Both the position numbers and the translations under genes were made by a program. A stretch of 64,000 nucleotides of DNA, from the NCBI RefSeq assembly GCF_000233695.2, contig NZ_CM001488.1, positions 2,536,279-2,600,278 of the forward strand. The letters run 5' to 3'. This document shows positions 8,164 to 17,062 of this stretch, in pieces. This stretch comes from Desulfobacter postgatei 2ac9. Its GTDB lineage: Bacteria; Desulfobacterota; Desulfobacteria; Desulfobacterales; Desulfobacteraceae. Within the stretch, counting starts at the first letter, position 1; each line of letters starts with the position of its first letter. The notes below the pieces were generated by a model. It ran no database searches, was not told the DNA's origin, and worked only from the letters and a program-made list of their open reading frames with translations.

Positions 8164-10440
8164 ATGTATGCCAGCATTATCGATTCAATCGGAAACACCC
8201 CCCTTGTAAAAATTCAGACGATTAATCCTGTGCCGGGCGTCACCATCCTGGCCAAGCTTGAATATATGAATCCGGGTGGGTCCATCAAAGACAGAGCAGC
8301 TCTGTATATGATCAGCCAGGCCGAAGCCGACGGCGAACTGACGCCTGAAAAGACCGTCATAGAGGCCACTTCGGGAAATACGGGCATCGGCCTTGCCATG
8401 ATCTGTGCGGTCAAGGGCTACAAACTGGCCCTGGCCATGGCTGAAAGCGCCAGTGAGGAGCGTAAAAAAATACTCAAAGCCCGGGGTGCCCGGATTATTC
8501 TTACCCCCCGGCACCTGGGATCGGACGGGGCCATTGAAGAGGCCTACCGCCTGGCCAGGGAGTATCCGGACAAGTATTTTCTTACGGACCAGTACAATAA
8601 CGAGGCCAACTGGAAAGCCCACTACCACACCACAGGACCTGAGATCATGGCCCAGACCAACGGCCAGATAGATGCAGTGGTGGCGACTGTGGGCACCTCC
8701 GGGACCCTCATGGGCCTGGCACGGTATTTCAAGGACCAGAACCATCGCGCCCGGGTGATCTGTGCCGAACCCTACTTAGGACACGGCATCCAAGGTCTTA
8801 AAAATATGAAAGAGTCCTACACTCCCGAGATATTTGATAAAACCCTGTTGGGTGAAATCGTCCACATTGATGATGAAACGGCTTTTGAGACTGCCCGTCA
8901 ATTGGCTGCAAAAGAGGGTCTTTTTGTGGGCATGAGTTCAGGTGCGGCCATGGCCGTGGCCCTTGACCAGGCCAAGCGTCTTCAAAACGGGGTTATCGTT
9001 GTCATCTTTCCGGATTCAGGTGAGCGCTATCTTTCCACCGAGCTTTTCAGTGTAAAGAAGAATATTCACCTTACCGTCTACAATTCCCTGGGTGGGAAAA
9101 AAGAGCCCTTAAACCCCCAGGGAGACAAGGAATTTGGTGTTTACACCTGTGGTCCAACGGTACACCGGCGTCTGGATATAACCCATTTCAGGCGTCACGC
9201 GTTTACGGATCTGCTCATCCGCTACCTTGAATATCAGAATGTGAAAGTCAGGCATATCGTTAATATTACCGATTATGACGATAAAACCATTGAGGGGGCA
9301 AGACAGGCAAAAACCACCCCCCAGGCTTTTACACAACCTTTTATTGATGCCTTTTTGGCTGATCTGTCACGGCTTGGCATGAGGCCGGCCCAGGCCTATC
9401 CGAGAGTGTCCGAACATTTTACCGAAATGACGGATCTGACAAGAAAACTGCTTGTCAATAACCATGCCTATGAAAAGCTTCATTCCGTATATTTTGACCT
9501 TGCAAGCTTTGCGGATTACGGCCGACTCTCCCGGGTGGACGTTAACAAGATCCGGGTCGGGGCCACTGTGGATCTGGATGAATATGAGAAAAACAATCCC
9601 AAGGACTTTACCCTGCTCAAGCGGGTAACGCTGTCGGAGCTTAAGCAGGGGCTTGGTGTTAAAACGGAATGGGGTAATGTCCGTCCCTCTCTTCATTTAC
9701 AGTGTGCCGCCCTTGCCTCAACTTTCCTTGGCGCAGATTTTGATATTCATACGGGTTCAAGGGAGCTTATGTTTCCCCACCATGAAAACGAAATTGCCAT
9801 TGCCAGGGCTGCCGGCGGTTCTTTTGCCAGGGTGTGGATGCATTGCCACCCGGTGCAATATGACGGATCCCTGGATACCGATGATCCCCGGTCTCTGACC
9901 CTGGACCGGTTGGTTGATATGGGGTGGGATGAGAAAACCATTCGCTTCTGGTTGCTCTCCGCCCATTACAGAAAATCGTTGCTGTTATCGAGAAAAAGCC
10001 TGGATGATGCCCAAACCGTTCTTTCCCGGATCAACCGGTGCATTGAATCCCTTGGTCATGTGTCGGGTCAGTCCAATGAAGAAGATATCCAGCAGATTAC
10101 CTATGATCTGCGCCAGGGCATGATGGATGCCATGGCAAGTGATCTCAAGATCCCTGTCCTGGTTTCCGGTCTTTTGTCCGGCGTGAAGCGCATCAACCGG
10201 CTTGTTGTTGACGGTCAGATCGGCCCGGGAGGGGCGGAGCGCCTGCTGAACTGTTTCAAAGATGTGGATGTGGTCCTCAATATTTTTGATTTCAGCACAA
10301 AGGTTGGGTATTCATCAGAGGTGTCGGCACTCATGGCTGAACGGGATGCGGCCCGGCAGCAAAAAGATTTTAAGACAGCAGACAGAATCCGGGAACAACT
10401 CGATGAAATGGGGATTCTGGTTCATGATCAAAAGGTATAA
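8164..10440 (+). CDS. Cysteine synthase fused to a CysRS-like domain lacking HIGH and KMSKS
   Basis: A single 758-residue frame. Residues 1-299 are an O-acetylserine sulfhydrylase with the PLP lysine in GGSIKDR (K42) and the SGNTG loop (70-74). From about 300 to the end it follows cysteinyl-tRNA synthetase: CGPTV (zinc Cys329), NITDYDDK, LQC (C514), FPHHENE (H539, E543), a DALR-like helical region and the usual C-terminal MAERDAARQQKDFKTADRIREQL-type helix. All zinc ligands are kept, but the HIGH position reads DITH (338-341) and the KMSKS position reads DGSLDTDDPRSL with no lysine. ATP activation therefore looks impaired. The N-terminal enzyme appears functional. The frame is open throughout, which argues against decay. 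Start ATG follows AGAGAGGA. Confidence 0.9.
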   Translation: MYASIIDSIGNTPLVKIQTINPVPGVTILAKLEYMNPGGSIKDRAALYMISQAEADGELTPEKTVIEATSGNTGIGLAMICAVKGYKLALAMAESASEERKKILKARGARIILTPRHLGSDGAIEEAYRLAREYPDKYFLTDQYNNEANWKAHYHTTGPEIMAQTNGQIDAVVATVGTSGTLMGLARYFKDQNHRARVICAEPYLGHGIQGLKNMKESYTPEIFDKTLLGEIVHIDDETAFETARQLAAKEGLFVGMSSGAAMAVALDQAKRLQNGVIVVIFPDSGERYLSTELFSVKKNIHLTVYNSLGGKKEPLNPQGDKEFGVYTCGPTVHRRLDITHFRRHAFTDLLIRYLEYQNVKVRHIVNITDYDDKTIEGARQAKTTPQAFTQPFIDAFLADLSRLGMRPAQAYPRVSEHFTEMTDLTRKLLVNNHAYEKLHSVYFDLASFADYGRLSRVDVNKIRVGATVDLDEYEKNNPKDFTLLKRVTLSELKQGLGVKTEWGNVRPSLHLQCAALASTFLGADFDIHTGSRELMFPHHENEIAIARAAGGSFARVWMHCHPVQYDGSLDTDDPRSLTLDRLVDMGWDEKTIRFWLLSAHYRKSLLLSRKSLDDAQTVLSRINRCIESLGHVSGQSNEEDIQQITYDLRQGMMDAMASDLKIPVLVSGLLSGVKRINRLVVDGQIGPGGAERLLNCFKDVDVVLNIFDFSTKVGYSSEVSALMAERDAARQQKDFKTADRIREQLDEMGILVHDQKV

Positions 10441-10446
10441 AATGGT

Positions 10447-11403
10447 ATGATAAACTTTTATTTTTTTCCGTTTACGTTTATGGATGCCCGTCAGGCAAAG
10501 ATTCTATCCTGTTTTTTTAACCGGTTGAATGTTTTGGATATTCATGGCGGCGCCGCGCTGCCCGAGCCCATGGCCGGTCTGGAAGCCAAAGGCGTGCTTA
10601 CACGGGTTTGCATTGATAAAGAAAAACTTGCCTTGGCTGAACAACAGGTCCGCGCCTACCTGGACTGGGCCGCCATTCACAAGGGCAATGAAAAAAATCT
10701 TCGGGCGTTGATTCGTGAGAATGTGTTTTTTAAAGATGATTCAAGTGTGGCTGCCATCCGTGCCGGTATCCGTAACCGGACAATTTCCCATGACCCGGAT
10801 GCAACAACCGTCGGAGAGGGCAATGAGGCACTTGTTTTTCTTAAACTAGCAGATATCCATGACCGGCAATCCCAGAACATCCAGGCTGCGCTGGATGCTC
10901 TGGATCAGGAAAAGGCAGCGCTTTTTGCCGAACTTAAGGGGGATGCGGACACACCCTTGTCCGTGGAGCATACCCAATCTCCTGAACCGGGGCGGTCCAT
11001 GACTGAAAAAAGAATAAAGGCCTGGCTTACAGCCGCTCTTGATTCAGAATGCTTTAATCAGGGCGGTATTCCTGTTCTGGTTACCACCAGCAGTGCCGTC
11101 ATGGATGCGTTCTTGACGGGTGCGGGCAAGGCGATAAATGCCCTTGACATTGATTCCATAAAAGTGCATGAAAATGGTTGTGAGTTCATAGAACAACAGC
11201 ATTTTAAAATAGAGACGATCATAGCGCAGATGGCCCAAGGCCTGACGCCTGATCCTGAAGACGACTATTTTGGAGGTGCTGAGCAAGGTTTTGTGACCGG
11301 GCGGATTCAAATTCGGTTGTTCCCGGAACTTAGGTGTGTGAATTTAACTAAAAAAAATCCAGGCGGACAAATTGGCGTATGTCTGGTGGAATTAAACTCA
11401 TAA
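10447..11403 (+). CDS. Unrecognised protein, 318 aa, downstream of the CysK-CysRS fusion
   Basis: I do not recognise a family. The gene starts 6 nt after the fusion's stop codon, so the two are probably co-transcribed. The product begins with an aromatic stretch (MINFYFFPFTFMD), has a charged helical middle (KEKLALAEQQVRAYLDW, and an AALDALDQEKAALFAEL heptad-like helix near residues 145-165), and a C-terminal part with GGIPVLVTTSSAVMDAFL. The last repeats resemble no catalytic motif I know. It has no signal peptide or clear membrane span, so it is likely cytoplasmic. Confidence 0.75.
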   Translation: MINFYFFPFTFMDARQAKILSCFFNRLNVLDIHGGAALPEPMAGLEAKGVLTRVCIDKEKLALAEQQVRAYLDWAAIHKGNEKNLRALIRENVFFKDDSSVAAIRAGIRNRTISHDPDATTVGEGNEALVFLKLADIHDRQSQNIQAALDALDQEKAALFAELKGDADTPLSVEHTQSPEPGRSMTEKRIKAWLTAALDSECFNQGGIPVLVTTSSAVMDAFLTGAGKAINALDIDSIKVHENGCEFIEQQHFKIETIIAQMAQGLTPDPEDDYFGGAEQGFVTGRIQIRLFPELRCVNLTKKNPGGQIGVCLVELNS

Positions 11404-11514
11404 AAAGCTTGTTTTAGCAAAAACATTGTTGTAAAAGCGGGTGCTGAATCAGGTTACTATCTTTAGAATGTGAGTTTACACAATTGTATTATTAATTTTT
11501 AAGGAGGTTGTAGA

Positions 11515-11703
11515 ATGGCTTTTACCCCGATCGTTGATAAGGAAAAATGTGTAGGTTGTGAAGAGTGCGTTGACGTATGTCCTGCAGAAGTCTTTGAAAT
11601 GGTAGACGGCAAATCCGATCCCGTTAATGCAGAAGAATGCATGGGCTGCGAAAGCTGTGTAGAAGTTTGTGAAGCGGACGCCATTATCATCGAAGAAGAC
11701 TAA
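11515..11703 (+). CDS. 2[4Fe-4S] ferredoxin
   Basis: A 62-residue bacterial-type ferredoxin that carries electrons between redox enzymes. Both cluster motifs are complete: CVGCEECVDVCP and CMGCESCVEVCE (CxxCxxCxxxC, the second followed by E instead of P). The acidic composition (DD/EE-rich end IIEED) is usual. A strong AAGGAGG ribosome site lies about 7 nt before the ATG. A terminator hairpin follows, so it is a monocistronic unit or the last gene of one. Confidence 0.96.
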   Translation: MAFTPIVDKEKCVGCEECVDVCPAEVFEMVDGKSDPVNAEECMGCESCVEVCEADAIIIEED

Positions 11704-11728
11704 AAAGGCGTTATCATTATACCCGATG

Positions 11729-11768
11729 AATGCCGGGTTGCCCTTTGTAAGCAATCCCGGCATTTTTT
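11729..11768 (+). terminator. Rho-independent terminator after ferredoxin
   Basis: A stem of AATGCCGGG pairing with CCCGGCATT around a short loop, followed by a run of T. It lies 26 nt after the ferredoxin stop codon and ends transcription before the convergent eamA 3' end. Confidence 0.85.
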
Positions 11769-11793
11769 ATTGTCGTGTTTGTCAGTATCAATT

Positions 11794-12348
11794 CTATCTG
11801 TTTTTTCCCAAAAAAACAGATAGATTCGTTATGTAGACACCTGTGACAACCAGACCTGCGCCAGCAAGAATTTGCATTGTTACAGGTTCGTTAAGAATAA
11901 AGTAAGACAGAATCAGGGCAGAAACCGGCACAAAATTAATGAATACACCCGATTTTGTGGGCCCGATCTCCTTGATCCCCTGGTAATACCAGTAGAAACC
12001 CAGCACTGTGCCGAAACACCCCAAGTAGAAAAGGCTGACCCATTCAAGCATGCCGTATTCCGGAAGGGCTGAGAACAGGCCTTTTGATACTGCCGGGAAA
12101 AAGAGCATCAGGGTGCCTGCCAGTGATGAGTAACACACACTGACCAAAGCAGAGAACCGCGCGGTAAGGGGCCTGCCGAGAAGCGAATAGCTGACCCAAG
12201 AGAACACACAACCGAAAATGGCCATTTCTCCGCGGCTGAGACCGGTCTTAAAAATCTGGCCTATATCCCCGCCGGTGATGATGATAAGTGCTCCGGAAAC
12301 CGACAGGATAAGGCCTATGATTTTTAAAGGTGTCAACCGTTCCTTAAA
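11794..12348 (-). pseudogene. EamA/DMT transporter, 3' half (gene split by an IS)
   Basis: C-terminal five-helix repeat of an EamA-family (drug/metabolite) inner-membrane transporter, from FKERLTPLKIIG to the end. The 5' half is at 14030-14367. The two were one gene: removing the 1,681-bp IS and one 5-bp duplicate (TTAAA) restores the reading FSALIFKERLTPL without a frameshift. The isolated 3' part can still be read from an ATG inside the IS end (MSIFKNWIIEF...), but half a transporter is unlikely to work. Substrate is unknown. Confidence 0.9.
12344..12348. repeat. Target-site duplication TTAAA, left copy
   Basis: TTAAA directly outside the left IS terminus; the same five bases follow the right terminus at 14030-14034. 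It marks the original insertion point in eamA. Confidence 0.85.
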
Positions 12349-14029
12349 CTCGATGATCCAGTTTTTAAAAATTGACATGGAACGTATCTACCAGTTATTA
12401 TCCCCATGTTAACAGAATGCTTTATATTTTAATGATGGGGAGGATTGATAATTTCCCCAAGGTTTTAGATTCATGTGTTTTTTGGAATCATTTGACTTTA
12501 CAAAATGCTCTTTTAAAAATACCGAGATCTGCTTGAAATGGGATTCTGGGTCATCACTGTGAATGATTTGTTCGACAAAGGATAAGATGCTGTCAACTTT
12601 GACGATATCACATAGGCTGCCAACAGTTTTTGCGGGCAGTTTGTTATTTATCGAGGCCACTTGGTCCGGATGAAGGAGGAGACAATGATCAACCAACAGG
12701 CTCAGGGTCAAACTTCTGTAAGACCCATCTTTACCAGGTTGTTTGGTCAAATTTCCCCACCCTTCATTACCCTTGTGGTCTTGAATAAAAACCTCTACTA
12801 ACCATCTGAGTGTAAAAGCATCTATTATATCAGCATATCGCCAGGTCAGGTCCGAAGCGACAAGGTACCGATAGTCCTCTTCTCCAGTGTATTTTATTGC
12901 AATGACAAATCGTTTTTTTCTATGGGCACACACATGTATTCTGGCACTTTTAATAAGTACAACAACCCCTTTGCCTCCGCGTATATGTATGGTTTTTTGA
13001 ATCGGTTGAATATTTTCAAAATATTTTTCCACTGATTTTTTACTGTTTTTGAATGAAATATTTTGATTGTACCTTATTTGACTAATGACTTGAGCGCTTC
13101 CTGCAATTTTTGAAGCTTCATCCATGAACTCAGCATTACCATACAAGGCATCTGCAACAATTGCTTCTATTTTTATTTCAGGGTGTTGCTGTACAAAGGT
13201 TTTTAAAAGAGCTATAGAAATACTTGAAATAGTTGGATATTCATCTGATCGCACCGGCTTTTTCGAGCGTTTTGATTTTGGTACTCCAGCCTTTTTAACC
13301 TTTTATCCTCCTTGACCCATTCGCTGATTTTTGGATCAGGAACATGAAAGGCGTAGCCTATTGGAATGGTTATTTTCGGTGTTACCAATACCAAAAATAC
13401 CAAACTTTGCCCCATGCAAAAACCGCCTGTTGATTTGTCTTTTATTTTGTTGGACGCCAAAAATTTTTGTTGTGCATTTACTGCGCTTTTTATCGGAATC
13501 ATCAATACTGACAACGCCTTTGGTGATACCATATACTTTGAAAATAATTTTGAGACTGAAGTGGAACAGATGCTCCCAAGCAATTTTAGAATGGCGAAAC
13601 ATCCAGGAAAGTGCTGTTTTTTTATACCGTCCTATGCTGATACGGGAAAAAGCAGTCCAATTGATGCTGTTGGTTAAAATGATTCCAGTGATGCAGAAAC
13701 CCAGCCAGAATTTTTGTGATTTACTTAAGGTCATCCCAGGGGAAGACTCTGTTAACTCAGTATTCAGTGACTCGGTATAATTTTCAACAAACGGCAACAG
13801 CTTCTCTATTAACACATCCGCCTCATTTATTATTTTCAGGAATGAAGCGATATAGCGCAATAGAACCCTTGTATTCAAGTAAAACTTATTTTATCCTGCT
13901 CATTGGAGGCTGGCCAACCGATGGGTGAGATATCAGCTGGAATAGTTGGTATTATACCATCGACTTGACCAGCCTTTACATTTTCCAATATTGTGACATT
14001 GTCTAATCCCAAAAAACTGGATCATCGAG
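12349..14029 (-). mobile_element. 1,681-bp IS, copy 1 (DDE transposase, IS4-like superfamily)
   Basis: Element bounded by an 18-bp terminal inverted repeat CTCGATGATCCAGTTTTT at both ends and a 5-bp target duplication TTAAA. It is the same length as copy 2 at 21586-23266 and nearly identical to it. It lies in the same orientation as the eamA gene it interrupts. Its transposase is frameshifted, so this copy is probably non-autonomous but could be moved by copy 2. The exact IS family needs a database comparison. Confidence 0.92.
12409..13878 (-). pseudogene. DDE transposase of IS copy 1, two frameshifts
   Basis: Same 1,470-nt span as the intact transposase of copy 2. Reading from 13878, the frame is identical to copy 2 as far as KIFG, where an extra T (GGCGTCCAAC against GGCGCCAAC, near base 13455) shifts it. 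Near base 13294, a run of five A instead of six shifts it back. Between them about 50 codons are out of frame and carry stops. The later part matches copy 2 except for small substitutions such as ALLK for AILK. The enzyme should be inactive. Confidence 0.9.
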
Positions 14030-14034
14030 TTAAA
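14030..14034. repeat. Target-site duplication TTAAA, right copy
   Basis: Second copy of the 5-bp duplication, immediately outside the IS right end. Confidence 0.85.
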
Positions 14035-14367
14035 GATTAATGCTGAGAAAAGACTTATGAATATGGGGTTGGTGGCAATAATCAGAGCGGCCCGGTTTGC
14101 GTTGATCATGGTCAGGCCGGAAAAGAAAAATAAATTATATGCAAAAATGCCGGTTGAACCGGAAACAAGAACCAGAAGCACATCCCGCCCATAAAGCCTG
14201 GGCAGCCTCCCCTCCTGCCTTATCACCAGTATGACCAGAAAAAATGACGCAATGGAGAATCTTAAAAATGCCGCACAAAAGGGGTGTACATGACCTGCCA
14301 GGCCTTTGCCGGCAATGAAGGTGCCGCCCCAGAAAAAAGCGGTCAATAAAAGTTTGAGGTATGTCAT
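14030..14367 (-). pseudogene. EamA/DMT transporter, 5' half (gene split by an IS)
   Basis: N-terminal part of the split transporter, starting MTYLKLLLTAFFWGGTF at 14367, with the family-typical first helix and the AALIIATNPIFISLFSAL helix just before the break. The frame then runs into the IS end. It joins in phase with 11794-12343. A longer frame upstream to 14442 exists but adds sequence unlike the family. Confidence 0.88.
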
Positions 14368-14577
14368 AACTATTTGTCTCTGAATAACGGCCATGGGCCG
14401 ATCGGGTCTATCAATACCCAGGCCCAACCCACAACAGAACATGATGGTAATTCAATAGGTTATTGATACTTTCATGCAAAAAACGTCAGGGTTTCAGGCC
14501 TGTTACCAAGTTTAGAGGGTTAATTTGTGCCGGAAGGTATGAAAAGTCAAGGTGAAAAATATCCCTGGTTAAGGTGT

Positions 14578-14839
14578 TGTGCCCCTTGAAGCTGAAGCAT
14601 GGCAAGAGATGTATGAAATGCAGAAATACCGGCTACAGTGGCCGGACCGGGATTTATGAAATCCTTGCCTATACCCGGAGGATAAAGCAGTTGACAACCA
14701 GAAAGCAAACCTTGGTCACATGCGCAGTGCTGCCCGTGAACACGGTCTGATTCCTTTACGTGAAAACCGGATAGAAAAAATGCTTGGCGGACATACAACC
14801 TGCCAGGAAATCCTGAGGATGACCTGGGAGCAGGTGTGA
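14578..14839 (+). pseudogene. Relic of a GspE/PilB-type secretion ATPase (C-terminal end)
   Basis: Translation gives the zinc-site region of type II secretion/type IV pilus ATPases (GKRCMKCRNTGYSGRTGIYEIL), then, in a shifted frame, the family's C-terminal helix region (LGHMRSAAREHGLIPLRENR...) ending at the TGA at 14837. At least one frameshift separates them and the ATPase core is missing. It is therefore a fragment of a gene distinct from the intact gspE at 37.9 kb. I find no recognisable gene from 14840 to 15112. Confidence 0.75.
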
Positions 14840-15112
14840 CGACGGGTCTCTTACTTTTAAGTGACGATATCGTCAGCGTGAATAGCCTGGGTTGACTATT
14901 CAACCACGGTCGTGGCGCTTTGTCGATTCCCTATGAAGAAGAGTGAACCGACCCGCTGCCAGCGGTACGGTATCCGGCACTGTTCTTACGTCGTAACCCG
15001 ATTCGGTGTCATTGCCGCGTTTGGTGGTGTAAATCTTGACTTTATTTGAGCGAATGTTCTATAACCTGTCAATTCAATATTTGTTGCCTAAATCACATAA
15101 AATGGATCTGAA

Positions 15113-15664
15113 ATGACACGGATAGCTGATCTTCTGTTTGAAGTACGTATGCTCAAAGACCTGAACCGGACCGGGTACGCTTTTCTGGGTGCCGGAGAAG
15201 AAAGTATTGCTGAACACTGCTTTTCCACAGCTTTCTTGTGCTTTGTCATGGCCCGCCTTGAACCGGGTGTGGATGCCGAAAAGCTTATTTCCATGGCCCT
15301 GGTCCACGATGCGGCCGAAGCCCGGACAGGTGATTTGAATTATGTGCATAAACAATATAACACCGTGGACGAACCCCATGCGGTATCAGATTTGATTCAC
15401 GGCCTTGAATGGGCAAAAAATATTTCCGAGCTTATAGAGGAATTCAACCAAGGAGAAACCCGGGAAGCCCAACTGGCCAATGACGCGGATCAGCTCTCCT
15501 TGATGCTTGAACTTAAAAAATTAAAAGACCTTGGTGCCACCTCCCCTGAATCCTGGCTGCCCTTTGTGGTCGACCGCCTTAGGACAGATACGGGTAAACA
15601 GCTTGCCCGGGAGATTCTTGGCACACGCTGGGATGAATGGTGGACCCGTGGATATTCGGAATAG
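15113..15664 (+). CDS. HD-domain hydrolase (YfbR/HDDC2-like)
   Basis: 183-residue HD-superfamily phosphohydrolase. Visible metal ligands are H in EHCFSTAF (about 35), the HD pair in ALVHDAAEARTGD (about 65) and a later Asp in ANDADQLS (about 127). Architecture and length match the 5'-deoxynucleotidase/HDDC2 group, which hydrolyses nucleoside monophosphates, but substrate is inferred only. It begins the plus-strand group ending with the PilZ gene; the next gene starts 25 nt later. Confidence 0.85.
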   Translation: MTRIADLLFEVRMLKDLNRTGYAFLGAGEESIAEHCFSTAFLCFVMARLEPGVDAEKLISMALVHDAAEARTGDLNYVHKQYNTVDEPHAVSDLIHGLEWAKNISELIEEFNQGETREAQLANDADQLSLMLELKKLKDLGATSPESWLPFVVDRLRTDTGKQLAREILGTRWDEWWTRGYSE

Positions 15665-15689
15665 ACAAGATACAGGTATCTTTTGATTT

Positions 15690-17057
15690 ATGGCTTTGCG
15701 CCTTTCCATTTTATATGTGGGTCTCCGGTGTCCCCGGGAGCTTGCATCTGCAACGCCGCATCTTTCCCTTACATGTGTCAATACGCCTGATGCGATAAAA
15801 TTCCAGAAACATCGATCGGATGTTGTGTTGATGGATCCCTTTGTCCATGACAATGAGATCGGCCCGGAAAAGGTCCGCTCATGGTTTGATTCCTTCCGTA
15901 GTCATAATTTTAGATTTTCTCCGGCACTTTTTGTTATCGTACCTGAAGAAATAAAGAAAAGTGTCCGATTAAGTCTTATGGAATCGGGTGCGGATCAGGT
16001 GTTGGACTGGCCTCTGGATACCCGGGAGATTGAAGTTAAGGCCAAAAGCGTACTAGATAAGCTCCATCTTGAACAGGCGCTTTTTTCCAAGACTGGTTCC
16101 CTTGAAAAATCCTTTAGATATCTGGATAGATTTAAAAGGGAATTAAAAGAAGTCAAAGATGAGCTGCTTGAGGATAAAAGCAATTTAAATATTGCGTTGA
16201 AGCAGATTCAGCAGATGTCCGAAGAGCGTAGGCGTTTAAAACAGAGTCTTTTGGATATCAGGACACAGATGGCTGAGGATATGGAAGGATTCGGTTACAT
16301 TCTTTACACGTTAATTCGTCAGCGGGTGGAGCTTAATCGCGGCCATGGCGAGCGCGTGGGAAAGATTGCCTGTTTTGTGGCAGCGCAGATGGGCCTGTCT
16401 GAAAAACAGTTGGAGGATATGTCAACAGCTGGTATGCTTCACGAAACAGGACTTCTTTTCCTTTCAAAGGATTATATCTGCGAAAGCGTGTCCGGTGGAG
16501 AAGAAGCAGCGCAACGTTCCGACAATTTTCTCACAACATATGATCAAACGATGATAGTGCAGTTTCCGGTTAAAGGTGCTGAATTGCTCAGCCATTGCCG
16601 GGGATTTGAGCGGCCGGCAGCCATTATCCGGTCTTTGAACGAAAACGTGGACGGCACAGGATATCCTGATGGCTTGAAACGTCAGCATATCCCTTTGACA
16701 TCAAGAATTCTGGCTGCCGCGGATGAACTGGAGACCCTCAGGGAGAACAACGGCGCCTTTGGCATCCAGGATTTGCTTTCAGGACTTGAGCCCTTAATCG
16801 GCACCCGTCTTGATCCGTTGGTTGCCGGATGGCTTGAGAAGTATGCGGTGCTGCATTTGGGCGGTGATATGCTCAAGGTCCGTGGCGTCGGCGTGGAACA
16901 GCTGAAACCGGGCATGGTTCTCAGTGCCACGCTGTTCACCCAGACCGGCACCAAACTGCTGCCTGCCGGGCAGACCCTGACCCAGCAGGCCATTGATAAA
17001 ATAATACAATATCACAGGGCATATCCTGTAGACGAAACTGTTTATATAAAGGTCTGA
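15690..17057 (+). CDS. Receiver-like, coiled-coil and degenerate HD-GYP protein
   Basis: 455 residues. The first ~120 resemble a response-regulator receiver without the usual acidic pocket (DVVLMDPFV where a phospho-Asp would be). A charged coiled-coil (about 150-200) links to an HD-GYP domain. GYP is retained in DGTGYPDGL, but the HD dyad is HE in GMLHETGLL and the usual HH pair before GYP is LNEN. Several metal ligands are therefore lost and cyclic-di-GMP hydrolysis is doubtful; it may bind rather than cut. It sits 5 nt before motA, suggesting a role in motor control. Confidence 0.85.
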   Translation: MALRLSILYVGLRCPRELASATPHLSLTCVNTPDAIKFQKHRSDVVLMDPFVHDNEIGPEKVRSWFDSFRSHNFRFSPALFVIVPEEIKKSVRLSLMESGADQVLDWPLDTREIEVKAKSVLDKLHLEQALFSKTGSLEKSFRYLDRFKRELKEVKDELLEDKSNLNIALKQIQQMSEERRRLKQSLLDIRTQMAEDMEGFGYILYTLIRQRVELNRGHGERVGKIACFVAAQMGLSEKQLEDMSTAGMLHETGLLFLSKDYICESVSGGEEAAQRSDNFLTTYDQTMIVQFPVKGAELLSHCRGFERPAAIIRSLNENVDGTGYPDGLKRQHIPLTSRILAAADELETLRENNGAFGIQDLLSGLEPLIGTRLDPLVAGWLEKYAVLHLGGDMLKVRGVGVEQLKPGMVLSATLFTQTGTKLLPAGQTLTQQAIDKIIQYHRAYPVDETVYIKV

Positions 17058-17062
17058 AACGA

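Noticed and set aside
13270-13590. Programmed frameshifting in IS copy 1 transposase
   Set aside because: Copy 2 is open throughout without either indel, so copy 1's changes are best read as damage.
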